From Acidimicrobiales bacterium (GTDB lineage: Bacteria > Actinomycetota > Acidimicrobiia > Acidimicrobiales > UBA8190): a stretch of 8,406 nt of DNA. Shown piece by piece: positions 1 to 5,290 of this stretch. Numbering within the stretch: the first letter of the stretch is position 1; each line of letters begins with the position of its first letter. Both the position numbers and the translations under genes were made by a program. The DNA lies in contig JASHZK010000088.1 of NCBI GenBank assembly GCA_030042575.1, positions 1 through 8,406 on the forward strand, read 5' to 3'. The notes below the pieces were generated by a model that did no database searches, was not told where the DNA came from, and saw only the letters and a program-made list of their open reading frames with translations.

Positions 1-253
1 GCCAGAACTTTCGGGCCAATTCGACAGGCATGCCGGTCTGGACCGACACCTCGGCCTCGGTGAAACGCCGTTCGGTCGGGACCAGCATCCGGTCGGCCAT
101 CAACAGGTCGAGCGAGCCCTTCTGCTCGGCGTCGTCGATCTCCTCGACGGTCGCTCCACGGGCGAGCAGGAACTTGCGGACCCGCGACAGCGTGGCGGCA
201 CGATCGGAATCGGTCACGAGGTATGGGGGGACCCGTCGCGCCCGGGGAGCCAT
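1..253 (-). CDS. Probable class III adenylate/guanylate cyclase, N-terminal regulatory domain (partial)
   Basis: Only the first 84 residues are visible; the gene runs off the left edge. The visible part reads as an N-terminal regulatory domain of the kind placed ahead of class III nucleotide cyclases in Actinobacteria. A helical stretch (residues about 18-50, with the pattern FLLARGATVEEIDDA and then GSLDLLMADRML) is followed by ERRFTEAEVSVQTGMPVELA (residues 61-80), which resembles a winged-helix or MerR-like segment. In the known family this domain modulates cAMP synthesis by the C-terminal catalytic domain, in some members in response to pH. The catalytic domain lies outside the window, so the product is inferred from pattern memory. 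The ATG at 253-251 is chosen because a TAGGGT -10 hexamer ends 7 nt upstream, which suggests a leaderless mRNA; a GTG lies directly before it. The gene diverges from cofC. It could instead be another regulator with a MerR-like N-terminus. Confidence 0.55.
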   Translation of the reverse strand, partial: MAPRARRVPPYLVTDSDRAATLSRVRKFLLARGATVEEIDDAEQKGSLDLLMADRMLVPTERRFTEAEVSVQTGMPVELARKFW

Positions 254-260
254 CACCCAG

Positions 261-266
261 ACCCTA
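261..266 (-). promoter_or_regulatory. Candidate -10 element, leaderless promoter of the cyclase gene
   Basis: Read on the minus strand, TAGGGT (266 to 261) matches the actinobacterial TAnnnT -10 pattern. It is followed by 7 nt (CTGGGTG) and then the ATG at 253. That spacing places the transcription start at or next to the start codon. No convincing -35 hexamer is visible. The element lies 10 bp from the -10 of the divergent cofC promoter, so the two promoters overlap. Confidence 0.4.
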
Positions 267-276
267 TGCCCACCCC

Positions 277-282
277 TACACT
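277..282 (+). promoter_or_regulatory. Candidate -10 element, leaderless promoter of cofC
   Basis: TACACT fits TAnnnT and is followed by exactly 7 nt (GATCTCG) and the ATG at 290. This is the geometry of a leaderless transcript. No Shine-Dalgarno sequence precedes ATG 290, and an upstream in-frame ATG at 266 would lie ahead of this -10. Both points favour 290 as the true start. Confidence 0.45.
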
Positions 283-289
283 GATCTCG

Positions 290-892
290 ATGCCCGGCCC
301 GAGGAGCCTGCCACGGCTACAGGGTCCGGTGGTGCTGGTACCGGTCAAGGCCTTCGCCCGGGCCAAGGCCCGTCTCGCACCCTCTCTCGAGCCGGCTCAA
401 CGAGCCTCCCTGGCCCGAGTCATGGCCGAGCACGTGCTGGCCGCGGCCACCCCCCTGCCGGTGGCGGTGGTGTGCGACGACGACGACGTGGCCAGGTGGG
501 CAGCCGGACACGGGGCCATGGTCCTGCCCGAGCCCGGACGCGGTCTCGACGGTGCCGTGGAGACCGGTGTGCGACGACTGGCCGACGCCGGTGCCGACGA
601 GGTGCTGGTCGTCCACGCCGATCTTCCTTGGGCGGCCGACCTGGCCAGACTGGCCGGGTTCGAAGGGGTCACGCTGGTGCCCGACCGACGGCAAGACGGG
701 ACCAACGTCGCCTGCGTTCCGGCGCACAGCTGGTTCCGCTTCTCCTACGGTGCCGGATCCTTCCTCCGTCACCAGGCGGAGACAGCTCGCCTGGGTCTGC
801 CTCTGCGCATCATCCGCGAGCCGGCGCTCGGGGCCGACGTCGACCTTCCGGCCGACATCCCGATGTCCCTGGCCCGATGGCACATGCCGTGA
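290..892 (+). CDS. cofC: CofC/FbiD: phosphoenolpyruvate (or 2-phospho-L-lactate) guanylyltransferase
   Basis: The 200-residue product matches the CofC/FbiD family throughout. In the F420 pathway this cytosolic enzyme transfers GMP from GTP to phosphoenolpyruvate (mycobacterial FbiD) or 2-phospho-L-lactate (archaeal CofC), supplying the activated side-chain donor to the next enzyme. Visible motifs are the nucleotide-binding N-terminus VVLVPVKAFARAKARLAP (14-31), GLDGAVETG (85-93), HADLP (109-113), PDRRQDGTNV (131-140), FSYGAGS (151-157) and DVDLPAD (183-189). D111 and D183/D185 are the likely metal ligands by analogy with the family. An in-frame ATG at 266 would add eight residues, but the conserved core begins after 290 and a -10 hexamer sits between the two ATGs. 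The gene is followed after about 30 nt by a PIG-L deacetylase gene on the same strand. Substrate choice (PEP or phospholactate) cannot be read from the sequence; PEP is expected in an actinobacterium. Confidence 0.9.
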   Translation: MPGPRSLPRLQGPVVLVPVKAFARAKARLAPSLEPAQRASLARVMAEHVLAAATPLPVAVVCDDDDVARWAAGHGAMVLPEPGRGLDGAVETGVRRLADAGADEVLVVHADLPWAADLARLAGFEGVTLVPDRRQDGTNVACVPAHSWFRFSYGAGSFLRHQAETARLGLPLRIIREPALGADVDLPADIPMSLARWHMP

Positions 893-923
893 ACAACGCG
901 GGCAGCGGCGCTTGAACGAACGG

Positions 924-1709
924 GTGCTACCGGTGGGAGACCTGCCCGCTCACGGGCCGGTGACGCTGGACCTGCCGGTGCCGGTTTCGGCCCTGGCCAT
1001 GGGCGCGCACCCCGACGACGTCGAATTCGGGTGCGGTGCCACCCTGGCCAAGTGGGCGGCAGGCGGATGCCGAGTCCACCACCTCGTGCTGACCGACGGC
1101 TCCAAGGGCACCTGGGATGTCGAGGAGGACCCCGCCGCGCTGGCCGAGCGCCGGCGAGCCGAGCAGATCGAGGCGGCCCGGCGACTGGGCGGCGGCGACG
1201 TGATCTTCTTGGGCCTTCCCGACGGCGAGCTCCAGTCGGGACTGGCCGAGCGACGGGCCGTGTGCGAGGTGATCCGACGGATCCGACCCGAGGTGGTGCT
1301 CGGACACGACCCATGGCGCAGGTACCGGCTGCACCCGGATCACCGCCACGCCGGATGGCTGGCGGTGGACGCGGTGGTCGGCGCCCGGGACCCTGGATTC
1401 TCGCCCGATCTGGGTCAGGCGCACCGACCCTCGGCCCTGCTCCTGTGGGAGGCCGACGAGCCCAATCACGTGGAGGAGGCGGGGGCCGGCGCCGCCGCCG
1501 CCAAGCTGTCTGCCCTTGTGGCTCATCGCAGCCAGCACCGCACCACCCTCGGCATCGACGAGGACCGCCAGAGCGAGGTCGAGGGCACCGGCAACGGCAT
1601 CGAAGCGCTCCGGCGCCGGCTCGAGCGGCAACTGGGCACCCACGGACGCCTGGCCGGTTTGGCCCACCCGGCCCTGGGAGAGGCGTTCCGGCTGATCACC
1701 GACCTGTAG
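924..1709 (+). CDS. PIG-L/LmbE-family zinc-dependent N-deacetylase
   Basis: The product (261 residues from GTG 924) belongs to the PIG-L/LmbE fold family, whose members remove N-acetyl groups from GlcNAc-containing substrates such as mycothiol precursors or cell-envelope sugars. The signature MGAHPDDVEFGCGATLA lies at residues 26-42; H29 and D32 are expected zinc ligands and D31 the general base. LTDGSKGTWD (56-65) follows, then HPDHRHAG (137-144), which should supply the third zinc-binding histidine. The length is normal for the family. No signal peptide or membrane segment is visible, so it is probably cytosolic. The start is uncertain: TTG 912, GTG 924, GTG 933 and GTG 960 are all in frame and none has a clear Shine-Dalgarno site. 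The gene begins within about 30 nt of the cofC stop and is probably co-transcribed with it. It may be a mycothiol-pathway enzyme (MshB or Mca-like), but the substrate is not determined. Confidence 0.85.
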   Translation: MLPVGDLPAHGPVTLDLPVPVSALAMGAHPDDVEFGCGATLAKWAAGGCRVHHLVLTDGSKGTWDVEEDPAALAERRRAEQIEAARRLGGGDVIFLGLPDGELQSGLAERRAVCEVIRRIRPEVVLGHDPWRRYRLHPDHRHAGWLAVDAVVGARDPGFSPDLGQAHRPSALLLWEADEPNHVEEAGAGAAAAKLSALVAHRSQHRTTLGIDEDRQSEVEGTGNGIEALRRRLERQLGTHGRLAGLAHPALGEAFRLITDL

Positions 1710-1760
1710 CCGCCCGACGACGGGGTCTCCCGACGGCAGGCCCCGAGATCCGGGCGCGAC

Positions 1761-1786
1761 AGCGGGGGCCCCGAAGGGCCCCCGCT
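1761..1786. terminator. Strong GC hairpin between convergent genes
   Basis: Two arms, AGCGGGGGCCC (1761-1771) and GGGCCCCCGCT (1776-1786), form a perfect 11-bp stem around a CGAA loop. It lies 52 nt after the deacetylase stop and 52 nt past the stop of the convergent H1-like gene. It could therefore serve transcripts from both sides. No T-run follows on either strand, which is common for GC-rich actinobacterial terminators but leaves intrinsic function unproven. Confidence 0.6.
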
Positions 1787-1804
1787 CGCCGAAGAGCGAT
1801 GCTC

Positions 1805-1826
1805 GCTGCCGGCCTCGGCCGACAGC
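1805..1826 (-). terminator. Second imperfect hairpin downstream of the H1-like gene
   Basis: GCTGCCGGCC and GGCCGACAGC form a near-perfect inverted repeat with one mismatched position, around a very short loop. On the minus strand it begins 12 nt after the H1-like stop codon. It may act with the 1761-1786 hairpin to end that transcript or protect its 3' end. No T-run is present. Confidence 0.35.
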
Positions 1827-1837
1827 CGGGCTCAGCT

Positions 1838-2272
1838 CTACTTCGCTGTCCGGCGCACCACCCGGCGACGACGACGTGCCGGCGCCGGCGCCGAAGCAAC
1901 GGCCGCCTTCTTGGCCGGCCGGCGGCGCTTGGCCGCCTTCTTGGCCGGTGCCCGCTTCTTGGCCGCCTTCTTGGCCGGTGCCCGCTTCTTGGCGGCCTTC
2001 CTCGCCGGTGCCCGCTTCTTGGCCGCCTTCTTGGTCGTCCGCTTCGTCGTCCGCTTGGCGGCCTTCCTCGCCGGTGCCCGCTTCTTGGCGGTGCGCTTGG
2101 TCGTCCGCTTCGTCGTCCGCTTGGCGGCCTTCTTCGCCGGTGCCCGCTTCTTGGCGGTCCGCTTCGTCGTGCGCTTGGCGGTCCGCTTCGCGGGAGCCCG
2201 CTTGGCGGCCGCCTTTCTGGCGGGAGCCCGCCGTTTGGCGGTCTTCCTTGCTGTGGCCCGCTTCACTGGCAT
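1838..2272 (-). CDS. Histone H1-like Lys/Arg/Ala-rich repetitive DNA-binding protein
   Basis: The 144-residue product is built almost entirely from Lys, Arg, Ala, Thr and Pro; the only other residues are Met, Val and a single Ser. There is no Asp, Glu, aromatic or Cys residue. It consists of repeats of the form KKRAPAKKAAK, some spaced by KRTTKRTTK blocks, and ends in RRRRRVVRRTAK. Such AKKA/PAKKA tails are known in bacterial H1-like proteins and in the C-terminal extension of actinobacterial HupB, where they bind DNA by charge and compact the nucleoid. The globular HU domain is absent here, so this is a tail-only protein. The ATG at 2272 is chosen because AAGGAGG lies 8 nt upstream. The same frame stays open for a further 65 codons to GTG 2467, and that extension is also basic. 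The gene converges on the deacetylase gene. A nucleoid-associated role is inferred from composition alone. Confidence 0.75.
   Translation of the reverse strand: MPVKRATARKTAKRRAPARKAAAKRAPAKRTAKRTTKRTAKKRAPAKKAAKRTTKRTTKRTAKKRAPARKAAKRTTKRTTKKAAKKRAPARKAAKKRAPAKKAAKKRAPAKKAAKRRRPAKKAAVASAPAPARRRRRVVRRTAK
1931..2020 (-). repeat. Tandem 30-bp repeats inside the H1-like gene
   Basis: Three adjacent 30-bp units occur at 1931-1960, 1961-1990 and 1991-2020. The first two are identical and the third differs at three positions. Each encodes ten residues of the KKRAPAKKAA type. Related but broken units continue to about 2180, interrupted by Arg/Thr-rich blocks (CGTCGTCCGCTT on the plus strand). The array is in frame, so changes in copy number would alter protein length without a frameshift. 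Confidence 0.85.
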
Positions 2273-2280
2273 TCTGCATG

Positions 2281-2287
2281 CCTCCTT
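2281..2287 (-). promoter_or_regulatory. Shine-Dalgarno site of the H1-like gene
   Basis: On the minus strand the sequence is AAGGAGG followed by 8 nt and ATG 2272. It is the strongest ribosome-binding site in the window and fixes the start at 2272. A second ATG at 2279, in another frame, lies only 1 nt after the site and is too close to be used. Confidence 0.75.
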
Positions 2288-2315
2288 ACGGCCTTCCGGC
2301 CGATCTGATTTTTGC

Positions 2316-2420
2316 TTACCTCGCCGAGGCTCACCTTGCGGCTTTCCTCGCCGGGGCTCACCTTGCGGCCTTCTTTGCCGTTTTGCTTGCTGCTTTTCTC
2401 GCCAAGGCTCACCAGGCGGC
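2316..2420 (-). repeat. 27-nt direct repeats in the leader of the H1-like gene
   Basis: Two adjacent 27-nt units (2316-2342 and 2343-2369) differ at only two positions. A third, diverged unit lies at 2394-2420 after a 24-nt gap. The shared core on the plus strand is CTCGCC, two variable bases, then GGCTCACC. Both the unit length and the total keep the reading frame of the downstream H1-like gene, where each unit would encode a PQGEPRRGK-like nonapeptide. Whether it is translated is unknown. Confidence 0.7.
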
Positions 2421-2584
2421 CGAAACAGCCGCGGATCGCCTGACGACTGGCGTCGCCTGCTGGGCACAGCGTCCAGAAGGCCGACGTGCCGCCAAAGCGG
2501 CAGATCTTCGAGCGTGCAGCGGGCTTCGCTCCATCAATCCAGGCACGAACGCGCCGACACCCGGCACCGTCTCGCACCCTGCGA

Positions 2585-2596
2585 GCGACATGTCGC
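2585..2596. promoter_or_regulatory. Perfect 12-bp palindrome, possible operator
   Basis: GCGACATGTCGC is a perfect palindrome in the gap between divergent genes. Its position is compatible with a dimeric regulator site, but no regulator family is recognised from it. Confidence 0.25.
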
Positions 2597-2722
2597 CAAC
2601 ATCGCGGCAATGTGCCTCGATACGCTCACACGCTCCTCCACCGAAATCGCAATCTCAATAATCAAAGAGGTTGAGCTTCCCGAAGTCAAGCATTTCGTGA
2701 ATCGCGGCTCTCGGTCGCAGCA

Positions 2723-2734
2723 CGTGTCGACACG
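2723..2734. promoter_or_regulatory. Perfect 12-bp palindrome upstream of the small-protein/VirD4 unit
   Basis: CGTGTCGACACG is a perfect palindrome about 90 nt upstream of GTG 2822. It shares the TGTCG/CGACA half-site with the palindrome at 2585-2596, though the halves are arranged the other way round. It may be an operator; 12-bp palindromes also arise by chance in GC-rich DNA. Confidence 0.25.
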
Positions 2735-2821
2735 CCGTGATGACCGTCGCGCTGCGAATTCGGTTACCGACCGCACCGACACCATGGACGCAAACAGATG
2801 CTTTTGCAAGGATCTTTCTCC

Positions 2822-3067
2822 GTGGCGACGTTGCCCGACGGCACTTACGACGCCATCGTCGTGGATGCCGAGACGACTGACGACGGTGATGTCCGACTCG
2901 AGCTCACCGTGACCCTCGGGGCCCATATCGGTCGCTTGGTGGCACTGAGGAGCCGCCAGGTGCAGGAGGGCGCATCCCCGGCGATGGACCCCCTGGAATG
3001 GCTGGGAATCCCCGGAACCCTCAGGGTGAAGGGGGGCGAACCCAGCTTTCGCCCGGAGCGCCCATGA
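2822..3067 (+). CDS. Small protein of unknown function, partner gene of the VirD4-like ATPase
   Basis: The 81-residue product is not recognised with certainty. It opens with LPDGTYDAIVVDAET and continues with alternating beta-prone segments (DVRLELTVTLG, GRLVALRSRQV), then DPLEWLGIPGTLRVKGGEPSF. The pattern G-x-Y-x-A-x-V followed by an 'L-x-L-x-V-T-x-G-x-x-x-G' strand pair recalls small OB-fold-like, DUF669-type proteins, but this is only a resemblance. It has no signal peptide, membrane segment or cysteine. GTG 2822 is preferred because AAGGA (2808-2812) lies 9 nt upstream; ATG 2798 is in frame and would add eight residues with a weaker site. Its stop overlaps the next start as ATGA, so the two genes are very likely translationally coupled and their products probably work together, perhaps with the small protein as a DNA-binding or regulatory subunit. 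Confidence 0.65.
   Translation: MATLPDGTYDAIVVDAETTDDGDVRLELTVTLGAHIGRLVALRSRQVQEGASPAMDPLEWLGIPGTLRVKGGEPSFRPERP
3034..3054 (+). promoter_or_regulatory. Hairpin abutting the VirD4-like gene's ribosome-binding site
   Basis: GGGCGAA (3034-3040) and TTCGCCC (3048-3054) are perfect 7-bp inverted arms with a 7-nt loop. The GGAG Shine-Dalgarno site of the next gene (3055-3058) follows with no gap. The hairpin lies within the last codons of the small gene, so ribosomes finishing that gene would melt it. That could strengthen coupling. The function is inferred from position only. Confidence 0.35.
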
Positions 3068-4515
3068 CGGGGAACGGAGGATCGGGGACCCCTGGCGCCG
3101 GGCGCATCTACCTGGGAGCCGGGACCGGAGGACCGGTGTGGGCACCGGCCGAGCGGTCGGTGCTCGTGCTGGGCCCCCCACGCTCGGGCAAGACGACGTC
3201 GTTGGTGGTGCCCAACATCCTGGCCTCACCCGGCCCGGTCGTGTCCACCTCGACCAAACCCGACGTCCTGGAGGCTACCGCCGCCTCCCGCAGCCGTCGT
3301 GGCGAATGCATGTTGTACGACCCGAACGCCACGGTTGAACCACCGCCCGGGGTCCGGCGCGTGCGGTGGTCGCCTGTCCCGCTGTGCACCGACTGGGACG
3401 ACGCCTCGAAAATGGCCCGGGCCATGGTCAGGACCACGAGACCCAGGGGTGAACTGGATGGCGCGGTGGACTCCAACCACTGGCGTGAACGAGCGGAATC
3501 GCTGCTGGCCCCTTTGCTCCATGCGGCAGCCATCGCCGGTGAGCAAATGCCTGTGGTGCTGTCGTGGGTGGATCGCCATCAGCCGTCGGCCGCACTGCGC
3601 ATCCTCGACGAGGTCGGGGCCTTGGCTGCTGCCGACCTGTTGAGCGGCATCGCCACCACCGAGGCCAAGGAACAGAGTGGGATCTGGTCGACTGCGTCGG
3701 GAGTCCTGTCCGGCTACCGAACCAACGCGGCGCGGGCGAGCACGATCGATCCCGACTTCGACGCCGGTCAGTTCTGCCAGGGGGCCTCCACGCTCTATGT
3801 GTGCGCCACCGGCCAGAACCAGGCGCTGGTCGCCCCCATGGTGGTGGGGCTGATCGCCGAGGTGCGAGAGGCCGTGTACGCCGGCTACGCCAAGGCGCTA
3901 CGCGACAACACCACGCCCGTCGCCCCGGTGGTGCTCGCCCTGGACGAAGTGGCCAACATCGCCCCGCTCCCCGACCTGCCCAGGATGGTCAGCGAGGGCG
4001 GTGGCCAGGGCCTGCTGACGCTGGCCTGTCTGCAGGACCTGTCCCAGGCCCGGGTCCGCTGGGGCGAGGCAGCCGACGGATTCCTTTCTTTTTTCGGTAC
4101 CACCGTGGTGCTCCCCGGGATCGGCGACGTGCAGACCCTCCGGGCACTGTCGGCCCTGGCCGGGGACGTCGCCGTCCCTGTCCGTTCGGTGAGCGTCCCC
4201 CTGACCCAGAGCGGGTGGGGGACGACCGTCTATGGACGCCTGCTCAAGGCGGCGTTTCTGGGGCGCCGTGGAACAAGCCCCCCGACCCGGCCCACCGTTA
4301 CGTGGTCCACCCGCCGAGAACCACGGCTGAGCTTGGACGCCATAGGGCGCGGACGCGAGGAGATGGCGGTGACGATCGGCCACAGAAACACCGTGGAGTG
4401 GGTGGGGCTCACCTCGTGGCGTACCCACGACCCGTGGCGAACCATGGTGGAGGGCCCGGGATTCGCACGGGAAACGGGATCCGGTCGCGCCCCGGAGCGT
4501 GATTTCGGCCGCTGA
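3064..4515 (+). CDS. VirD4/TraG-like P-loop ATPase, soluble, chromosomal orphan
   Basis: The 483-residue product belongs to the type IV coupling-protein (VirD4/TraG/TraD) group of hexameric DNA-pumping ATPases. Walker A is GPPRSGKT (37-44), closely followed by STSTKPDVL (61-69), which is typical of the family. Walker B is VVLALDE (289-295), continuing as VANIAPLPDLPRMVSEG. A CLQDLSQARVRWG segment (322-334) corresponds to the conserved Gln-containing motif after Walker B. The N-terminal transmembrane helices that anchor classical coupling proteins are missing: the chain starts with a Gly-rich stretch and reaches Walker A within 37 residues. No relaxase, VirB4 or other secretion gene is in the window. 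The start ATG overlaps the upstream stop (ATGA) and has GGAG 5 nt before it. DNA translocation by a soluble ring is the family expectation; the actual role is unknown. The next gene has its own SOS promoter. Confidence 0.8.
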   Translation: MTGNGGSGTPGAGRIYLGAGTGGPVWAPAERSVLVLGPPRSGKTTSLVVPNILASPGPVVSTSTKPDVLEATAASRSRRGECMLYDPNATVEPPPGVRRVRWSPVPLCTDWDDASKMARAMVRTTRPRGELDGAVDSNHWRERAESLLAPLLHAAAIAGEQMPVVLSWVDRHQPSAALRILDEVGALAAADLLSGIATTEAKEQSGIWSTASGVLSGYRTNAARASTIDPDFDAGQFCQGASTLYVCATGQNQALVAPMVVGLIAEVREAVYAGYAKALRDNTTPVAPVVLALDEVANIAPLPDLPRMVSEGGGQGLLTLACLQDLSQARVRWGEAADGFLSFFGTTVVLPGIGDVQTLRALSALAGDVAVPVRSVSVPLTQSGWGTTVYGRLLKAAFLGRRGTSPPTRPTVTWSTRREPRLSLDAIGRGREEMAVTIGHRNTVEWVGLTSWRTHDPWRTMVEGPGFARETGSGRAPERDFGR

Positions 4516-4541
4516 CCTGGGAAGCAGCCCCCTGGGCGATA

Positions 4542-4555
4542 CGAACATATGTTCG
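4542..4555. promoter_or_regulatory. LexA-binding site (SOS box) controlling imuA'-imuB-dnaE2
   Basis: CGAACATATGTTCG is a perfect 14-bp palindrome that matches the GAAC-N4-GTTC core bound by LexA in Actinobacteria and other Gram-positive bacteria. It ends 1 nt before the candidate -10 at 4557, so bound LexA would block RNA polymerase. DNA damage, through RecA-stimulated LexA cleavage, should release the operon. Confidence 0.9.
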
Positions 4556-4556
4556 C

Positions 4557-4562
4557 TATTGT
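4557..4562 (+). promoter_or_regulatory. Candidate -10 element of the imuA'-imuB-dnaE2 operon
   Basis: TATTGT fits TAnnnT and is followed by 8 nt and ATG 4571, which implies a leaderless or nearly leaderless mRNA. The SOS box lies just upstream, in the -10/-35 spacer. The expected -35 region (about 4534-4539, GGGCGA) is poor. Confidence 0.5.
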
Positions 4563-4570
4563 CGGATTTC

Positions 4571-5290
4571 ATGACCCCTGCTGCTCCGGCGGCGCTGGAC
4601 CCGACGCTCTCGGCCCGGGTCCGCCCCACCTCTGATCGGCGAGATCAGCTCCTGCCTCTTCTCCCGGCGCTGGGTGCGGTGGTCCCCGGTGGCGGCCTCC
4701 CCCGAGGTGCGGTGATGGCGGTGGGGAACGACCCCGGTAGCGGAGCCGGCGGAGCCACCTCGCTGGCCTTCGCCCTGCTGGCCGCAGCCACGGCCGCCGG
4801 GTCCTGGTCAGCGGCGGTGGGCGTCGCCGACGCCGGGATCCTGGCCCTGGCCGAGATGGGGGTCGACCTCGACCATCTGGTGCTGGTCCCCCGGCCCGGG
4901 GGGAGGTGGGCGGAGATCGCCGCTCTCCTTCTCGACGGGATGGACGCCGTACTGCTCTGCCCCCCCGGCCCGGTCCGCCCCGGGGTGGCCAGGCGGCTGG
5001 CGGCACGGGCCCGGCAACGGCAAGGAGCGCTGGTGGTCCTGTGCCGGTACGCGCCGTGGCCCGAGGGGCCAGAGCTCCACCTGACAGTCGGAACCGCCCG
5101 CTGGCTGGGAGCCGGTACAGGCCACGGCCGTCTCGAGGCTCGCCGGGCGCAGGTCACCACCACCGGACGCCGGACGGCCTCCCGTCCGGCGCGGACCGAG
5201 CTCTGGCTGCCCGGGGGTTCGGGAGCCCCGGCACCCGTCGGCCCCGACCCCGGACCCCGGCTGGCCGGCGACCCGGCTGAACGGGGCTGA
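4571..5290 (+). CDS. imuA': ImuA' RecA-like accessory factor of the DnaE2 mutasome
   Basis: The 239-residue product resembles actinobacterial ImuA' (Rv3395c type), a RecA-fold protein that binds ImuB and is needed for damage-induced mutagenesis by DnaE2. The core begins LGAVVPGGGLPRGAVMAVG (34-52). The P-loop position reads GNDPGSGAGGATS (52-64) and lacks the Walker A lysine, so ATP hydrolysis is doubtful. Further RecA-like strands are AAVGVADAG (81-89), HLVLVPRPG (102-110) and DAVLLCPPG (125-133). The chain ends with RTELWLPG (208-215) and a Pro/Gly-rich tail. ATG 4571 is chosen because the SOS box and -10 lie directly upstream. A GTG at 4499, in frame, would put the promoter inside the coding region and overlap the previous gene. 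The next genes are imuB and dnaE2, which supports the identification more strongly than sequence similarity alone. Confidence 0.85.
   Translation: MTPAAPAALDPTLSARVRPTSDRRDQLLPLLPALGAVVPGGGLPRGAVMAVGNDPGSGAGGATSLAFALLAAATAAGSWSAAVGVADAGILALAEMGVDLDHLVLVPRPGGRWAEIAALLLDGMDAVLLCPPGPVRPGVARRLAARARQRQGALVVLCRYAPWPEGPELHLTVGTARWLGAGTGHGRLEARRAQVTTTGRRTASRPARTELWLPGGSGAPAPVGPDPGPRLAGDPAERG

Larger units (their letters stand above)
2273..2821. other. Long intergenic region between the H1-like gene and the VirD4-like unit
   Basis: About 550 nt separate the minus-strand H1-like start from the plus-strand small gene, and I see no recognisable gene here. From left to right it holds the H1-like Shine-Dalgarno site, 27-nt repeats (2316-2420), a small hairpin with TGCCGC/GCGGCA arms around a CAAA loop (2487-2502), a perfect palindrome at 2585-2596, a locally AT-richer patch (about 2640-2700) and a second perfect palindrome at 2723-2734. 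On the minus strand TTGACT (2689-2684) with TTTGAT (2666-2661) at 17-nt spacing is a weak promoter candidate for the H1-like gene. It would give a leader of nearly 400 nt. No clear plus-strand promoter was found. Confidence 0.5.

Noticed and set aside
1931..2180. CRISPR-like array of regularly spaced repeats
   Set aside because: The units are tandem without unique spacers and code in frame for a basic repetitive protein.
927..2279. Long minus-strand open frame beginning MQNASEAGHSK and running through the H1-like and deacetylase genes
   Set aside because: It is out of frame with the H1-like gene and antisense to the deacetylase. Its start lies 1 nt from the Shine-Dalgarno site, and its Gln/Glu/Gly-rich repeats are the shifted reading of the 30-bp repeats.
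1911..2912. Plus-strand open frame with repeated AAFLAGARFL hydrophobic units
   Set aside because: This is the antisense reading of the Lys/Ala repeat gene. The apparent membrane-like repeats come from complementing AAG/GCC codons, and no start signal supports it.
2822..4515. A conjugative or integrative element
   Set aside because: Only a coupling-protein-like ATPase is present. No relaxase, integrase, attachment repeats or tRNA target are visible, and base composition matches the surrounding genes.
4559..4567. TTGTCGGAT, similar to the PafBC-dependent promoter motif TTGTCRGTG
   Set aside because: No TAnnnT hexamer follows at the required 8-nt spacing, and it overlaps the LexA-type promoter itself.
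4499..4570. GTG 4499 as the start of imuA'
   Set aside because: It would place the LexA box and -10 inside the coding region, and its first 24 residues show no family similarity. ATG 4571 is better supported.
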